From: Nematopogon swammerdamellus
Taxonomy: Eukaryota > Arthropoda > Insecta > Lepidoptera > Adelidae
Direction of reading: 5' to 3'
Assembly: GCA_946902875.1 (NCBI GenBank)
Contig: OX336345.1
Span: 3,007,395 to 3,071,394 of the forward strand
DNA length: 64,000 nucleotides
Positions 11,860 through 23,860 of the stretch are shown one piece after another. The first letter of the stretch is position 1, and each line of letters opens with the position of its first letter. The notes under the pieces are model-generated. The model saw only the letters and a program-made list of their open reading frames with translations. It searched no databases and had not been told where the DNA came from. The position numbers and the translations under genes were made by a program.

Positions 11860-12077
11860 CTATACCATCTACTACACTCGTGTTGCTAGCCCATAACAAC
11901 TTGGCGAACTAAGTGCCATCTCAGTGATTTCCTTTGGTCGTGTCGGCTATGCTGAACTGGACGGACAAACGAGCTATTTACATAGCCGCTTCGACTGACC
12001 TTTCAATCAGTCTGGTGGTATCAATCCGAACGGATTAAAAACCTAACCACCTAGCAAGGTAAGAGGAAGGGACCTGC
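11860..12077 (-). mobile_element. Old, diverged SINE-A body
   Basis: Recognisable body (GCCCATAACA, CTGAACTGGACGGA, ATTTACATAGCCGCTTCGAC, CCACCTAGCAAGG) with many substitutions. It begins just after the end of the 23-bp satellite. Confidence 0.6.
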
Positions 12078-12307
12078 ATTACACATTTTCAGTCTTGGAA
12101 CAAATTTATTCAATTTAAGTATGTGTGTATGTAAAACAATTTCCTAGTCCCAACTAGGGTTGTAATAACATTTCTTTTCTGTGATGGATATGCGGGCTTA
12201 TTGCGGAATCCAATTTCATTCAGTAAATCTTGTACATATATCTACATGCTTGTTATAACTGTAGGAGCTTCGTACCAACATGTGGTCGTTCTTTTCAATT
12301 TCCTCAG

Positions 12308-12468
12308 CCCAGTGCATTCAATACTCACACGAAATGCAAAAGGTCAAAAGTGTTCAAGCAATTTGTGAACAAAATCGCTTGGCAAGTTTGTCTCAAATCG
12401 TTCTGGATCAAATGCGAGCGAATGAGAATGTGCAAAGGAAACTCGCTCTTAAGACGTATAGGAGTTGA
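12308..12468 (+). CDS. Candidate terminal exon, unidentified gene
   Basis: A pyrimidine-rich acceptor ending TTTCCTCAG (12299-12307) precedes 53 codons beginning QCIQYSHEMQKVKS and ending KLALKTYRS then TGA. The sequence is Gln/Glu/Lys-rich and predicted helical. It needs one base from a preceding exon (phase 1). No upstream exon and no nearby poly(A) signal were found, so it may equally be chance or a relic. Confidence 0.25.
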
Positions 12469-12661
12469 GTATACGAGGTGAATGGATTTGTATGTGAAGA
12501 ATGAATACGTATGTGAGTTTCAGCAACAAACGCGTTGAACGCGAACGGATCGTTGCAGCAGGCGTCCTTGAAATCGACCTTCAACTATGAATGGTTTCCA
12601 ACTGTTCACTTGATGTGCACACACAACGCAGCGTATACATAAATATCTCAACAGAGATTTT

Positions 12662-13061
12662 TTTTTATGTAATCCGGTATGGGTGGCTGAGTCCGCGGGG
12701 CCAAAGCGCATGCTCCGACCAGCCAATATCACCTCCGAGAAAGTAGGTGCCATACCGGAGACTTCCCTGGATTGCTGGCTATACTGGACTAGAGGAGAAC
12801 ACAACCGAGGCTGCTATGCGGCCATCTTACATCCAGTACGGTGGTACCAACCAAGTCGGCTACAATTTGAGCCTACCACCTAGTAAGGGGCAAGGGAAGG
12901 GACCTACAGTTTTACACCGGTTCCGAGCGGTGAAGCAGCAGGTGTAGGTATGCACGTAATTTTTTTCGTCAGAAAAAACTCATTGGTACACGCCGACCGG
13001 ATTCAAACCACGGACCTCTCGCATGAGAAGCGGATGCCCAAACCACTCGGTCACCCGTCGC
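12662..13061 (-). mobile_element. SINE-B, full length
   Basis: Tail and body at left, central domain, linker with GTCAGAAAAAACTC, then the tRNA-like head (about 12990-13061). Confidence 0.78.
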
Positions 13062-13069
13062 TTCAACAA

Positions 13070-14280
13070 CCGATGCAACTTGGAATTCCAAAAACCGATC
13101 ACTTTTTCGAATCGTCAAATAGTTTGCGTGCATAATTTATCCGTCACTCAGATGAAAAGAGAAACCCAATGTCGTTGTGCACGCGGTTGAATGAAAGATA
13201 ACACAGAAGGTAATAAGTCCGCCTTACCGCCGCGTAATAAATGTATAAGAATTCAGGAAATTTTATTGGCGTATAAATGGTTCGCAAATTTCAAATTGTT
13301 TTCTTTCTGCGGTGAAACTCAGAGGGAATTTGATCTGACTTGTTTATCTTTGAGTAAAATAAATCTAATAAGTAGCAATTTTTAAAAATCTAAATAAATA
13401 ATGATTTATATGATGATATACATATACTCAGTTAAGTCCACCTTTTGTAAACTTTTTTGTGAGCTATGAAGTATATTTTCATTTAATTTCATTTCATTCA
13501 GTAGGACCTTGGTGTAAAATAACTTTTAAACTAAATTGATTAGAAAGTGTTCATTCATTATTCAAACCATCTAACTTCTAAGTGCGTCAACTTTCTCTCG
13601 CGCCCGTCTTCTTTCTCCCGCCCAAACTCGATGGAAGTTTGGGCGGCGCCTTACGACACTCGGCGCCTTATATTCAATCGTATGCAGTGAATATACTTAC
13701 ATTTCAATATATTCATTTTCAGGCAGCGTGGCATTACTGGTGTTTCAGGATCGCATTACTTTTGTCTGCACTTATCTTGAAATATTTTATTTTAAATGAT
13801 TTTTACTACATTTGTGTAGTGTTCATTTCATTGTACATACTCTTAAGTTTTAGAAAACCATTTTGATAATAATGAAATATTTGATCAGTAATATTAAACT
13901 GAAAAAAAACCGTTTTCAGTCTTGAAAATGCACAATTTTATTATACGGATAATAATAAAAAATTATAATTAGATGTCGTTTGATCACTCGTTAATGTCAA
14001 TGCTGAAAAACTGTTTTCAGTCCTGAAAATTCACAAGCTTTTAAAATTCACTTTTTTTTTAATTTGATTGAATTTTTGAGTAAAATTTGTCACCGAAGTA
14101 TATTTACGCGAATTCAGTAGCCGTATTAACTGTAACATCGTTTGGGTCGTGAAGCTGAGTGTCGACTGAGTGAGGGTCGCACCGCGCCGCCCGGCTTCAT
14201 AGTAAACACCGCGCTCCATACTACGTACGAGAACCAATCGCCGGCGCCCGTATACTCGACGAGCGGACGATCTTCCGTTA
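13070..14280. other. No gene; one pair of short direct repeats
   Basis: A motif with CTGTTTTCAG and TGAAAATGCACAA recurs at 13901-13935 and 14003-14036. The 13582-13866 frame is hydrophobic and lacks gene context. Confidence 0.4.
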
Positions 14281-14286
14281 ACGTAC

Positions 14287-14712
14287 AAAAACCGGCCAAG
14301 GGCGAGTCGAACTCGCGCACCGAGGGTCCCGTATCGCCATGTCATGGTTAGCGCCACTCACGCCACCTATGGCGTGTTTATGATATGCTTCATATTAGTT
14401 CAAATTGATGATTAGTTAAAATGCTTCATACTCTGTTCGGTAGATGGCGCGCGCGCACACACTTTTTAGTTTCTGCTAATTTTTTACACCCGTAAATTTT
14501 TTACTTTTTCTTATTTTTATTATTTGTTGTTATATCGGCCATAATAAAAAACACATATCCTATAAAAATTTCAACGAGCTACCTACCTATTACGGTTCAA
14601 GAGATTACAGCCCTCGGACAGACGGACGGGCGGACGGACGGACAGACAGACATACAGACAGACGGCGTAGGCTTAGTAATAGGGTCCCGTAACGGATACG
14701 GAACCCTAAAAA
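14287..14712 (+). repeat. Repeat E, near full length
   Basis: ACCGGCCAAGGGCGAGTCG at left, TAGATGGCGCGCGC, then the GGACGGAC/AGACAGAC tract (14620-14665), and TACGGAACCCTAAAAAG at right. The terminal GGGTTCCGTA and TACGGAACCC are complementary. Confidence 0.65.
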
Positions 14713-15699
14713 GAACGCACAGACAGGCAACGAAATCTTAGCGAAAAGTGTTCCTTTGTACAATTTTGATAAGGAACCAAAATTATGAATTAGTTTAGGA
14801 GGATTAAACAGTTTTTTCAAGCAAAGTTTCTTGGCAGTGTTTCTTGTATTGTATTGTATTGTATATATTTATTGCACTCAAATAGAATATGGGCAAAAGG
14901 TAACACTTAATGCCTCTAGGCATTTTCTAACAGGGTACCTTTGGGGTATGATAACTGCTAGGTGAGTGGCGGAAAGAGAAATTTAAATATTATGGTATGA
15001 CAGATGTACGGGAATACAAAAGATAGATAAACTTAAATATGAATAATTAAATGCTATACCTATATACCAGATATATACATAAGATAGACTAAATATACTT
15101 AGTTCTTCGCTGTGATAATGCACTGCCCGTAAAAAACATTACCCTCCCTTTTTGCTTAGCGCAGTCGGGTAAAAAAGGAAATTAATTGAACTTTTTTCCA
15201 AATGTAGGTGGATAATGAATATATAGATAATAAAGTCGAACTTAAAAACTTCATACGTTACGTTATATCGTACACTTGTTCTGAAAAATGTAACATATTA
15301 ATATTGTAAATTTTAGATTTATAAAAAAAAATTCATTGACTAAATAATATTCGAAAATTTTAAATCAATTTGAATAGGATACATACTGCAGGCTGTATCC
15401 CGAGAATCGAGGTAAGCAGAGTAATCGTTGTTGTGCTGCAAGTACTCTTGTAAATTACACCACAACACCGACCGCCACGTTTAGCAAAGTATTCTGACAA
15501 GATAACTATAACAAGCAGCAAGTAAGGCACGAAGACCCATCAGCCGCATGACACGGTGGAAGGACCACGCCAAGGTGAGAGGTGGCTAACCTGTCGACCA
15601 TTAGCACGGTATCGTGTCCTTATCCCTTAGTCGCCTCTTACGACATGCACGGGGAGAAATGCAGTGGGGCTATTCTTTTTAAGTGTGGGGTCGGTACAC

Positions 15700-18070
15700 G
15701 TTGAATAGGATATACTTGTTTATACCGCTTTCCCACTGCCTCACCTCAATATAGTGCATCGTGATTTCGTGATTGACCAGATCCATCTTTTAAGTTTCGG
15801 GTCACCAACAAATTGTTGGAAATAAAAAAATAAAATCCTGAACACACCTGATTGTAGTCTAAAGAAAGACTGACCGCAGATAGTTGAAATAAAAAATAAA
15901 TAAAATATAATTAATAAAAAACATACAGCAAGCTTTTATGGTTTGGCTGAACAGTTGGTTTGCAAATTTCAGGATCGTGTGAAGGACACGCCTTTAACAA
16001 GTATTATAAAAACAACCCATAGAGTATGGTTACTCCAAGACATACAGCATAATTACCCAGTTCGTTATCTATCAATTAACTGACAGATAACGTACGTATT
16101 CGTATAAACTAACGTATAAACGTATGCAGAGTCACAACTTGTCGACATCCAGTGCGTTGAGTATAGGACGCGACAATGAAAGTACTTCACAAAACCAATC
16201 CACCGCAGTGTCATTGAAAATAAAGATAAAAGTATTTCGCTGCAGTTAGTTCATATTCGCAGTTTAACCAGAGTTTGCGTAAAGTAAAATGTCATTGAAT
16301 AAGGCTTTGTGCAAATAGTTGCTCAAACTTGGCCTAAATTTGCACGCGCAAATATGATGAAGTTATAATTATATACCTTTTTGAGTTAGTTACGTCGGTT
16401 TCTAGTGTTTCGTTTGTATAGTTCACCTAATAATTTATTTATGTTGCTTGACATAACTGGCGGTCTACAGCCAATAAGATCTCGCAAAGATGTCGACACC
16501 GAAGCCTTATGGCCAGTTTTGACCGCTGCGGCGCGGCGGCGCGGCGGTGCGGCGACAGGCGCTACGCGTGATCCCACATCTAGCCTTCATTCTCTGATCT
16601 GCGTGGTTGGTGATTACACCTTGTTTCTACCGGAACTAGGCGCTATGCTTCCGGTGAAGTCTCCGGATACACTGAACTGCATGTGTGAACAATACGTTTT
16701 TTCTTATAAATTAATTTCAACCGATCATAATTCGCTTCAACAATTAACATTAACGGCTCAGCACTTCAGAGGTGATTCTCTGAAATAATCTTAATATCTT
16801 ATAATTAATTTTAATATTTTTACTTTTCGCTTTTGACAATTTTTCTTTAATTTGACAACTGATTATATTTTTTTTTTTGTTTATTGACATTAGTAATGTA
16901 ATTATTGTTGTTTACACATCTTTATTGTAAGTTTAGTTTTAAGTAGGTAGCTAATAAGATATTGTAGTGTATGTTTACTGTTCGCTTCAAACCACAGTAT
17001 TATTGAAACTTTTTATCCATTTCTGTAATGGACGAAGGCAATTTTTTGCTCGATGCACAATGCTACATTACAACATTATTTATATATCTGCACAATGACT
17101 GGTCCGAGTGTGCACAGACACTTAATGGATGCATTATAAATAAATAAATAAATTCAGATTATAAACTGAAAAAGTTTTTTTTTATTTTGTGCCTAATATG
17201 TAACATTTTTTTGCTTAGGTATATCCAGGAGCACAAAGTTTTCACTTTGCATAAATAATTAAGATTTTCTTTCTTTACTTCACAACTGTTTGTAGTGATT
17301 TCTAGACGATCTCTAAGGTTTTAAGCCCATACACGTAGACATAGAAAGATAGGCTGAGTATTAGCATTGGTGATTGAGGCATCGAACTATAAATTCCCTT
17401 TGCGCCTGCCACAGCGGAGGCGGCAATATGCTAGCAGATCTGTCAACGCTTGCTGATTAAATAATATATTCTGAGGACTGTGCTCACAAATAATTCTAAT
17501 GGCAACTTTATGTATATTTGTTTACCACATTTCATCATTTTGAACACCTGTAAAATTTGAATTACCACTACGTGTTTGTAGCAAAATATCTTCTATACAT
17601 ATTTAAATATTCAATGTTATATATACGAGTAGGGGTGTACGAAGAGATAGTTTGAAATATTAATACACGACTAAGTAAACGCCTTCAAAGTAAAGAAAGC
17701 AACAGATTTAATGTTTATCGAACTTCAGCTACTTTATTTTATTTCAGTTTAGATGAAAATGATATTTTATTTTATTTTAAAAAGGAAGCACACAGTTAAC
17801 ATACATTATTTTTTATTTTTCTTTATGGAAACTGACACGGTTGGCTACATCACCTACAAAATCCGTGATGTCAGCCCATAACACCGGGTGAACTTGGTGC
17901 CACGTCCGCGCTTCCCTTCGGTCGTGCCGGCTACAATGAACTGGTACATAATAAAAATGGGTTCATACTAATTATAGAGCGATACTACCAATCTGTTTAT
18001 GTCCATTTTATAGCGTTACATGGTTACAACGTTCTGTGTTTTGGCCGAGTTTCAATTTGTTTTTTAGGTT
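15700..18070. other. Mostly unique AT-rich DNA with a retroposon-like tail
   Basis: 16990-17160 ends in AAAT repeats after TTAATGGATGCATTATAAAT, as in a retroposon 3' end. No gene seen apart from the doubtful frame at 16405. Confidence 0.4.
16405..16788 (+). other. 127-codon open frame of doubtful status
   Basis: An uninterrupted frame with a GCG-rich run (Ala/Arg) at 16525-16560 and later LICVVGDYTLFLPELGAML. No homology, signal peptide or splice context is recognised; the local GC rise may simply keep the frame open. Confidence 0.15.
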
Positions 18071-18615
18071 TCTTTTGAGGGTTCCGTGTGCGTACGGAAG
18101 ACTATTTCTAAACCTGCGCCACCTGTCCGTCCGTTTGTAGGGCTGTATCTTCTGAACCTTATAGGCAGGCGGTTCAAATCTTCACAGAATAATGAGTTAT
18201 TATGGCGGATATAACAACAATTAATATAAAATATACATAGGAAAAAAGTTAAGGGGGTCCCAATCTCAATCCCCCTAAAAGAAACATATTTTTTTTCAAT
18301 GAGTTTTTGTTGGTTTGGCTGTATCGTCGCTATATTTAATAAAGATTATTGAATTAAAACATTATTTAGTCGAAATTTTAATATGGATCGCACAAGCTGA
18401 AGAATGTATCCGCGGAAACTTAATGCGAAATGACTCATTTAATTTTTTTGTTCCATTTGGACATTTGTACTTCTGAAAATTACTAAATGACTAATGAACA
18501 GATTTAGCGTAATTAACCGTCGGAGAAATTTAACTTTTTAGTGCTTACTAAGTCACCTGTGTCATTTGATTTGAGCAACTCAAGAAAGAAGGTCTTTCGA
18601 GAGATAACCATCAAA

Positions 18616-21600
18616 ATGGTGAGTTTAATATTTAAAATATTGTATTTGATGTAAGTTTTTAATTAAGTCTGAATATTTTCCAGGATTTTGTGTTTACTTG
18701 TGTATACTTACGTACAAACTTTGAATTTAAAATGATTTTATTAATAACAAGCTGTGCCCGCGGCTCCGCCCGCTCTCATATTTCACTTCACTGCTAACCT
18801 CATAAGCTATTTAGCGTGATAGTAAGTAGCCTATAGTTGATGGGAAGAATCAAGCTATCCGTAGAATTTTGTTTTATTAAAATCGGTTCAGTGGTTCTCG
18901 AGTTATAAGCGGACAGACAGACAGACAGACAGAAAGCAGACGTTGGATTTTATTATAGGTATAAAATATATATATAAGGAATAAGGAAGGAAGGATTTTA
19001 GCTTCAGTGTTGTGCTAAAATTATAGCTATTGTGATAAATAAAGCCTGTTCGTTGTTTCGCAGTGAGGAAATGAAATTAATTTAAATAAAAGTCAAGGCT
19101 CAGCAGTTGTCTTGTCTCGTATATCATAAAAACCTGAAATGAGGATTAATGCTCCTTATACTGATACTTTGAACTGCCTTCCTGTAGCATTTGGGTTTTT
19201 AGGCTTCCGTACCCGTACGGAAGCCTATTACTAAGCCAGCGGCGACTCCTGGTCCTGAATATTGGGTTGGCTCTGGCTAAGGATTTTTTTTTTCATAATT
19301 TCATAACTTAGGTACTTACGCGTTAATTTATTTCTACCACAATGAGTTCAAAAACTGAAAGACGATTACGATATAGATAGTTTATAATATTTAGTTTAAA
19401 TGATTTATTTTGCTCACTTACGATTTATTTGTCTGGAGATAGGTACCTACTGGTTGTGTCAAAGCAGTCGAGTTGCAGCCGACAACAGCGACGTCTCCTC
19501 TGGCACGACGACGACGAGACAGGCATACAAGCTTGAATTGTTACATTTTATTTGTACATGAAGTTCACACATTCGTTCCACAGACAAGAAATTTTCGATG
19601 ACTCGATCGTGAAAATCTTCTTTCTTCCTCAATTTTGTTAGCAACTCCTTTTCCACAGATATGTAAGAGTGCCAAATTACTGAGTCTCTCTTGTCCTTGA
19701 GTGCTCCGTAGATAGCTCGGTAGGAGTTTGCCATTATAATTACCAATAAATCACTTTAAATTTAACAACACTGCACAGGATTCATCCATACAAAGTCCAT
19801 ACCTACATAACGGAATATATGCAGCTATCAACTCGCGAGCCAATGCGCACACACACGCGCACACAACACACCTAGCCTAGCTCGCTAGTCGCATCGCATC
19901 GCACGTCGCACCGCACAGCACAAGAATACTCGTCGTGTGGACGCAGCGCGCACACACCCGCACACGCAACACACACACCTAGCTCGCTCGCTAGCTCGCT
20001 CTACTCGCTACCGCGTCACTAAATGCACTCCCCGCTGCGCCAACTCGAAAGGCTGATCAGCGGGTCCGCGCGGGACGGGGGGGACATCGGTCGCTTCCGC
20101 CTTGTATGGAATACGATGGCGCTTTAAAATGTAGCCAACCGGCCAATGAACGCCTTGATGTGTCGTCATTCGTCGTCGTCCGCGTTTGACGCGCGCGAAA
20201 TTTCAAATTATGTAACGGGTACGGGATTGACGTTTTATCTTATTAATCGTGGATTATATGACATAAATAATATAACTCCGAAATTTTTTCACATTTATTT
20301 TAGCCTGATACTTCTGTATTAATGGTGTCATTCATTTTATTCGGTTTGGCGGCGCCAACCTCGCCAACTGAGAGGAGTCGCCGCTGTACTAAGCCTACAA
20401 CGTCTGTCTATCTGTCTGTCTGTCTGTCCGTCCGCCCGTCCGTCCGATGGCTGTAATCTTTGGAACTGTAATAGATGGCCGGTTGAAATTTTCCCAGAAT
20501 ATCTGTTATTTTGGCGGATATAACAACAAATAAAAAAAAAAGTAAAAAAATTTAATGGGGTTACAAGATTTTTTTTTCAATTTTTTTTGTTTTTGCTCTC
20601 TATCGTAAAAACTATTTTACATATAAGCGTCAAACTTGGCGTGATTATAGTGCAAACTCTAAAGTAAAAAAATAACTAATCATATAAAGCGAGTAATTAC
20701 ATGGAGGTACGGAAACCTTTATTGAACTTTTTTTCAATTTATTTAATTTATGTAAATAAAAGTAATTTTAAAACTTTTCGCGCTGCGAAGATGGAGACTG
20801 TATTAATTAAAAAAGATTATTTTTCATTTCGTTTCGTTCATATCTTACTAACATTTTCAGTTTCTATATAAAATAACTCCTTTCTACTACTAAGAACTAC
20901 TTTTTCTGTTTATTTTAGCCTTTACTTCTATCTAAAATGAACTACCAAGCTATCTGTGTGTGCATGTATATTTATTTTGTTTATTTATTTATTTATTTTA
21001 TAAAGCAGCCATTCATAATGTAGATACACTTATTTTTTCTGCCTAAAGTATGGCCATACTTTAGGCAGAAAAAATAAATGTTTCCCTGATTAGTATTTTT
21101 TAATGTTTGCGCAGGGCATAAACTTAGGTGTCTAAAGGTGTGTGAGGTATTGTGTTTTATGGTGTGCTGTTGTGTGGTGTTTATTTATATTTTCTTCAAT
21201 AACCTGAATTTTAATTTGTCATCAATACAATTTTAATTATATAATTTGTTTTATAACAAAACACTATGCACTATAAATTGTCTTTCTTCTGAACTTTTTC
21301 GGTCAAGCGGCGGCGCCTACCTTGCTTACACTGGAAAGCCGCCACTACTGCCTTGCACAACAGCGCACAACAAATAAATATGATAATTATTATGAATGGC
21401 ATGTGTCAAAGTATTAAATACACATACCACACGCTGTATCTCGACAATTAATCGGTCTAAGCAGAGTAACCGGTGTTGTGCTGCAAGTACTTTTGTAAAT
21501 TACATCACATCACCGACCACCGCCTAGCAATATGTATTAGGACAAGATAACTATCAAGCAGCAAGTAAGGCACGAAGACCCACCTGCTGCATGACTCGGT

Positions 21601-22921
21601 GGAAGGACCGCGCCAAGGTGAGAGGTGGCGGTCCTGTCGCCCTTTAGCACGGCATCTTGTCCTTATCCCTCAGTCGCCTTTTACGACATGCACGGGGAGT
21701 GGAGAGACGCAGTATGGCTATTCTTTTTAAGTACACTCTCCACACGGTACCTGTACTTAATAAATTATCCTTTTTATTATTTATATCTATTACTCAATTT
21801 ATATCTATTGTTATTATTATTTATAACCATACGACTGGGTTGGTACCACCGTACTGGATGTAAGGTGGCCGCATAGCAACCTCGACCTCTGTTGTGTTCT
21901 CCTCTAGTCCCAGTATATAGCCAGCAATCCAGATGTCTCCGATATGGCACCTACCTTCTCGGAGGTGGTATTGGCTAGTCGGAGCATGTGCTTTGGCCCC
22001 TCCGACTCAGCCACCCATATCGGAATACATAAAAAAAACTTATTTGTATCACGCATATTATGATCAAGGAAAATGATTTTTTTTTATGGAAACTGACACG
22101 ATTGGCTACATCACCTACAACATCCGTGATGTCAGCCCATAACGCCGGGTGAACTTGATGCCACGTCAGTGCTTCCCTTCGGTCGTGCCGGCTACACTGA
22201 ACTGGACGGAAAACACGAACTATTTACATAGCCGTTTCGTCCGACCTTTCATTCAGTGCGTTGGTACCAACCCGGGCGGGTTAAACCCTACCACCTAATA
22301 TAAGAAGGAGTCATATCCCTTAGTCGCCTTTTACGACATACACGGGGAGAGATGCAGTGGGGCTATTCTTTTAAAGTACCGGCCCCACACGGTATACGAT
22401 CCTTTTGTTAACAAACCGCTATTTTCATTTTACAGACGCGGCTTCTGATCTTCGTGTTGGCGCTCGCGTCACTATGCTTCGCACCGATGTCTTCCGCGCA
22501 GGCGTACGACCACGTGTTCCAACATGACAGCCTGGGAGCATTAGATCCAGGAAGCGCTGTCAACCAGCGTCTCTTCCAGGACACACAACTCGAAGAAAAA
22601 CAAAACAAACTAGGCGATCTCGCAGATTTAATAGTGACTATCAAAAATCAGATCAAAGAAGCCATCAGAGAGGTTATAAACCAAATAGTGGAAAATCTTA
22701 AATCTCTATTACACAGCCTCAAAGTGAAGCTGTTCAAGAAGCTGGGAAAGCTGACGATGTCTGATATCTTCAGGTCGATCTTCGGAGGTGTTAGCGAGTT
22801 CGTAGGTGACACGTCCGGTTCGAGCTATTTGGAAAGTCAGAGCTTCGGCAAGCCCGTTGTGAAGCCAGCTTATGATAGGCCTTCTTCGGTGTTTGGGAAT
22901 CAGGAGTATTGGCAAAAGTAA
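18616..22921 (+). CDS. Small secreted protein, two coding exons (18616-18618 joined to 22436-22921)
   Basis: The predicted product is 162 aa. Exon 1 contributes only the ATG (18616-18618), followed directly by a consensus donor GTGAGT (18619-18624). Exon 2 starts at 22436 after a pyrimidine-rich acceptor ending TTTTACAG and is phase 0. The joined N-terminus is a clear signal peptide, M then TRLLIFVLALASLCFA..., with likely cleavage after SSAQA (about residue 24). The mature part has an amphipathic, probably helical segment (about residues 60-105) rich in I/L/V and K/E, then the block VKLFKKLGKLTMSDIFRSIFGG and a Gly/Ser-rich tail ending in TAA. AATAAA lies 140 bp after the stop. A paralogue with the same gene structure lies convergently at 25138-29015. 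The 3.8-kb intron is full of transposons, including a hAT-like element and several SINEs. I do not recognise the family. An extracellular role is inferred from the signal peptide only; the splice model is strong because the paralogue repeats it. Confidence 0.82.
18752..18995 (-). mobile_element. Helitron-like element F, copy in intron 1 of the + strand gene
   Basis: Reads GCTGTGCCCGCGGCTCCGCC (terminal hairpin) to the GACA repeats, GTTGGATTTTATTATAGG and an AAGG/ATAAGG microsatellite. It is almost identical to 53969-54233. The CTAG terminus is changed to CTTG. Confidence 0.6.
19237..20386. mobile_element. hAT-like DNA transposon, 1150 bp, with 14-bp TIRs and 8-bp TSD
   Basis: The left end CAGCGGCGACTCCT and right end AGGAGTCGCCGCTG are perfect 14-bp inverted repeats. 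They are flanked by an exact 8-bp direct repeat TACTAAGC at 19229-19236 and 20387-20394. That duplication is single in other copies of the interrupted repeat E, so the insertion is well proven. An 8-bp duplication fits the hAT superfamily. The interior has a 91-codon minus-strand frame (19734-19459) and a CpG- and CA-rich tract (about 19810-20215), but no full transposase, so it is non-autonomous. It lies inside intron 1 of the + strand secreted-protein gene. Confidence 0.85.
19459..19734 (-). CDS. 91-codon open frame inside the hAT-like element, unknown product
   Basis: It starts at an ATG in the context TATAATGGC (19734-19732), just downstream on the minus strand of the element's CpG-rich tract. 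The product begins MANSYRAIYGALKDKRDSV and is Lys/Glu-rich to about residue 65, with ELLTKLRKKEDFHDRVIENF. The last 25 residues, encoded by simple-sequence-like CGT repeats, look non-biological. It could be a first exon of a captured host gene or of a lost transposase, or it could be chance. No family is recognised. Confidence 0.25.
   Translation of the reverse strand: MANSYRAIYGALKDKRDSVIWHSYISVEKELLTKLRKKEDFHDRVIENFLSVERMCELHVQIKCNNSSLYACLVVVVPEETSLLSAATRLL
21030..21077. repeat. 48-bp perfect palindrome
   Basis: 24-bp arms with no spacer, centred on TATGG/CCATA and ending in TTATTTTTTCTG / CAGAAAAAATAA. Within the intron of the + strand gene. Confidence 0.9.
21412..21745 (-). repeat. Repeat C copy
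   Basis: Tail side CATACCACACGCTGTATC, body, and head ending near TCCACACGGTACC. It lies in the intron of the + strand gene. Further copies: 15386-15698 (-), 62384-62706 (-), and a 5'-truncated piece at 572-690 (+). Confidence 0.68.
21838..22036 (+). mobile_element. SINE-B body, head lost
   Basis: From GGGTTGGTACCACCGTACTG to CGGAATACATAAAAAAAA. It lies in the intron of the + strand gene between repeat C and SINE-D. Other B fragments: 45058-45260 (-) and 33551-33608 (-). Confidence 0.7.
22078..22393 (-). mobile_element. SINE-D, in intron 1 just upstream of exon 2 of the + strand gene
   Basis: A body on the left, C head on the right, ending GGCCCCACACGGT only about 40 bp before the exon-2 splice acceptor. 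It is close enough to affect branch-point spacing, although the pyrimidine tract itself is intact. Confidence 0.75.
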
Positions 22922-23060
22922 TTTTTATCGTGCTTTTGAGTCTTGTCATAAATATTGAGTATGTTTGTGAGCAACTTGTTGAAAGTGTATTTATTGTTTT
23001 TAATGTGTGTAAATTTGTTGATAATTGTGTGTATAACGTAGTGAATAATTTATTTCCGTG

Positions 23061-23066
23061 AATAAA
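23061..23066 (+). terminator. Poly(A) signal AATAAA of the + strand secreted-protein gene
   Basis: AATAAA lies 140 bp past the stop codon in GT-rich DNA; the downstream stretch with TGTGTT fits a cleavage region. A Jockey-like LINE remnant begins about 100 bp further on. Confidence 0.65.
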
Positions 23067-23149
23067 CCATTCTAAAACAGTGTGTTATATTATATGTCAT
23101 CTCATAAATCTGCTCGTAACTTCGCAAAACAGGAAATAAATATTTTCGC

Positions 23150-23640
23150 TTTTTTTTATTGAAAGCGCGACATTTGGCGCCGAGTCATCCATAAGGTTTC
23201 TAACGATGCTCATGGACATTCGGTCGTATGCGGGGGTGGCGATGCGATGCGGCCTGACAGACGCCTCTTGAAGGACCTGATACGTACTTGGGGGGAAATA
23301 TATGAGCACGGAGAGCGTTCCAGAGTTTTCCCGTTCTGTAGAGGAAACATTTGCAGAACCGATTAGTACGTATCCGCGGTAAGTCCAGCGTGCAGGGATG
23401 CAATGCCTGCTCAGTGCGCGTGTTACGGAGGTGGAAAGGGGACGGCGGGATCGCGTTAAAGAGCTCCTCCGCGTACTACCCATAGAATAAGCGATAGAAC
23501 ACACTTAGGGAGCCGACATCCCTACGGGGTAGCAGTGGTAGTAGATCACGGGACATTTCGGGGTCACCCACTAGTTGCACGGCTCGACGCTCGATCAAGT
23601 CCAGAGACGCAAGCCCGGTATTTGGCAGATCTATCCCAAA
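23150..23640 (-). pseudogene. Jockey/CR1-like LINE RT C-terminal remnant
   Basis: Minus-strand frames 23640-23160 read LGIDLPNTGLASLDLIERRA, VGDPEMSRDLLPLLPRRDVG, then SLSVFYRLFYG, HPCTLDLPRIRTNRFCKCF and LYRTGKLWNALRAHIFP. The SL..FYR..G, RT..F..SF..RT..LWN.LP...FP pattern is typical of the end of Jockey/CR1-group RTs. It is frameshifted. It fills much of the space between the two convergent secreted-protein genes. Confidence 0.7.
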
Positions 23641-23860
23641 GGTGCGATGTTTGTTAAATAAAACAAAATAAACCTTCTAAATTGTCAGCGGTAGGACAGT
23701 TTTACCAAAAGTACTTATTATGCCCACTTTTAGTCTACCATGGTTATTAATATTGGTTAAATTTGGCCTACCATGGTTGGTATTCGCGGTGATTTTGGCC
23801 GACATTTCGGACTGGCGCGTGCAGTCAGAAGCGTCGGCCAAAATCACCAACCAGGGATTT

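Larger units (their letters stand above)
19198..20740 (-). repeat. Repeat E split by the hAT-like element
   Basis: E sequence at 19198-19236 (TAGGCTTCCGTACCCGTACG) resumes at 20387 (TACTAAGCCTACAACGTCTG) and runs on to about 20570-20740. The gap is exactly the hAT-like element. Other E copies or pieces: 18077-18310 (-), 38378-38665 (-), 36842-36873, 37160-37205 (+), 50922-51303 (+), and 58150-58190 with 58571-58690 (-). Confidence 0.6.

Noticed and set aside
13582..13866. Hydrophobic 94-codon frame as a membrane protein
   Set aside because: The hydrophobicity follows from T-rich DNA; an acceptor-like TTCATTTTCAG at 13713-13723 is isolated.
22408..22644. Minus-strand frames overlapping exon 2 of the secreted-protein genes (also 22709-22915, 25296-25484 and 25481-25768)
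   Set aside because: Shadows of, or out-of-frame with, the real exons.
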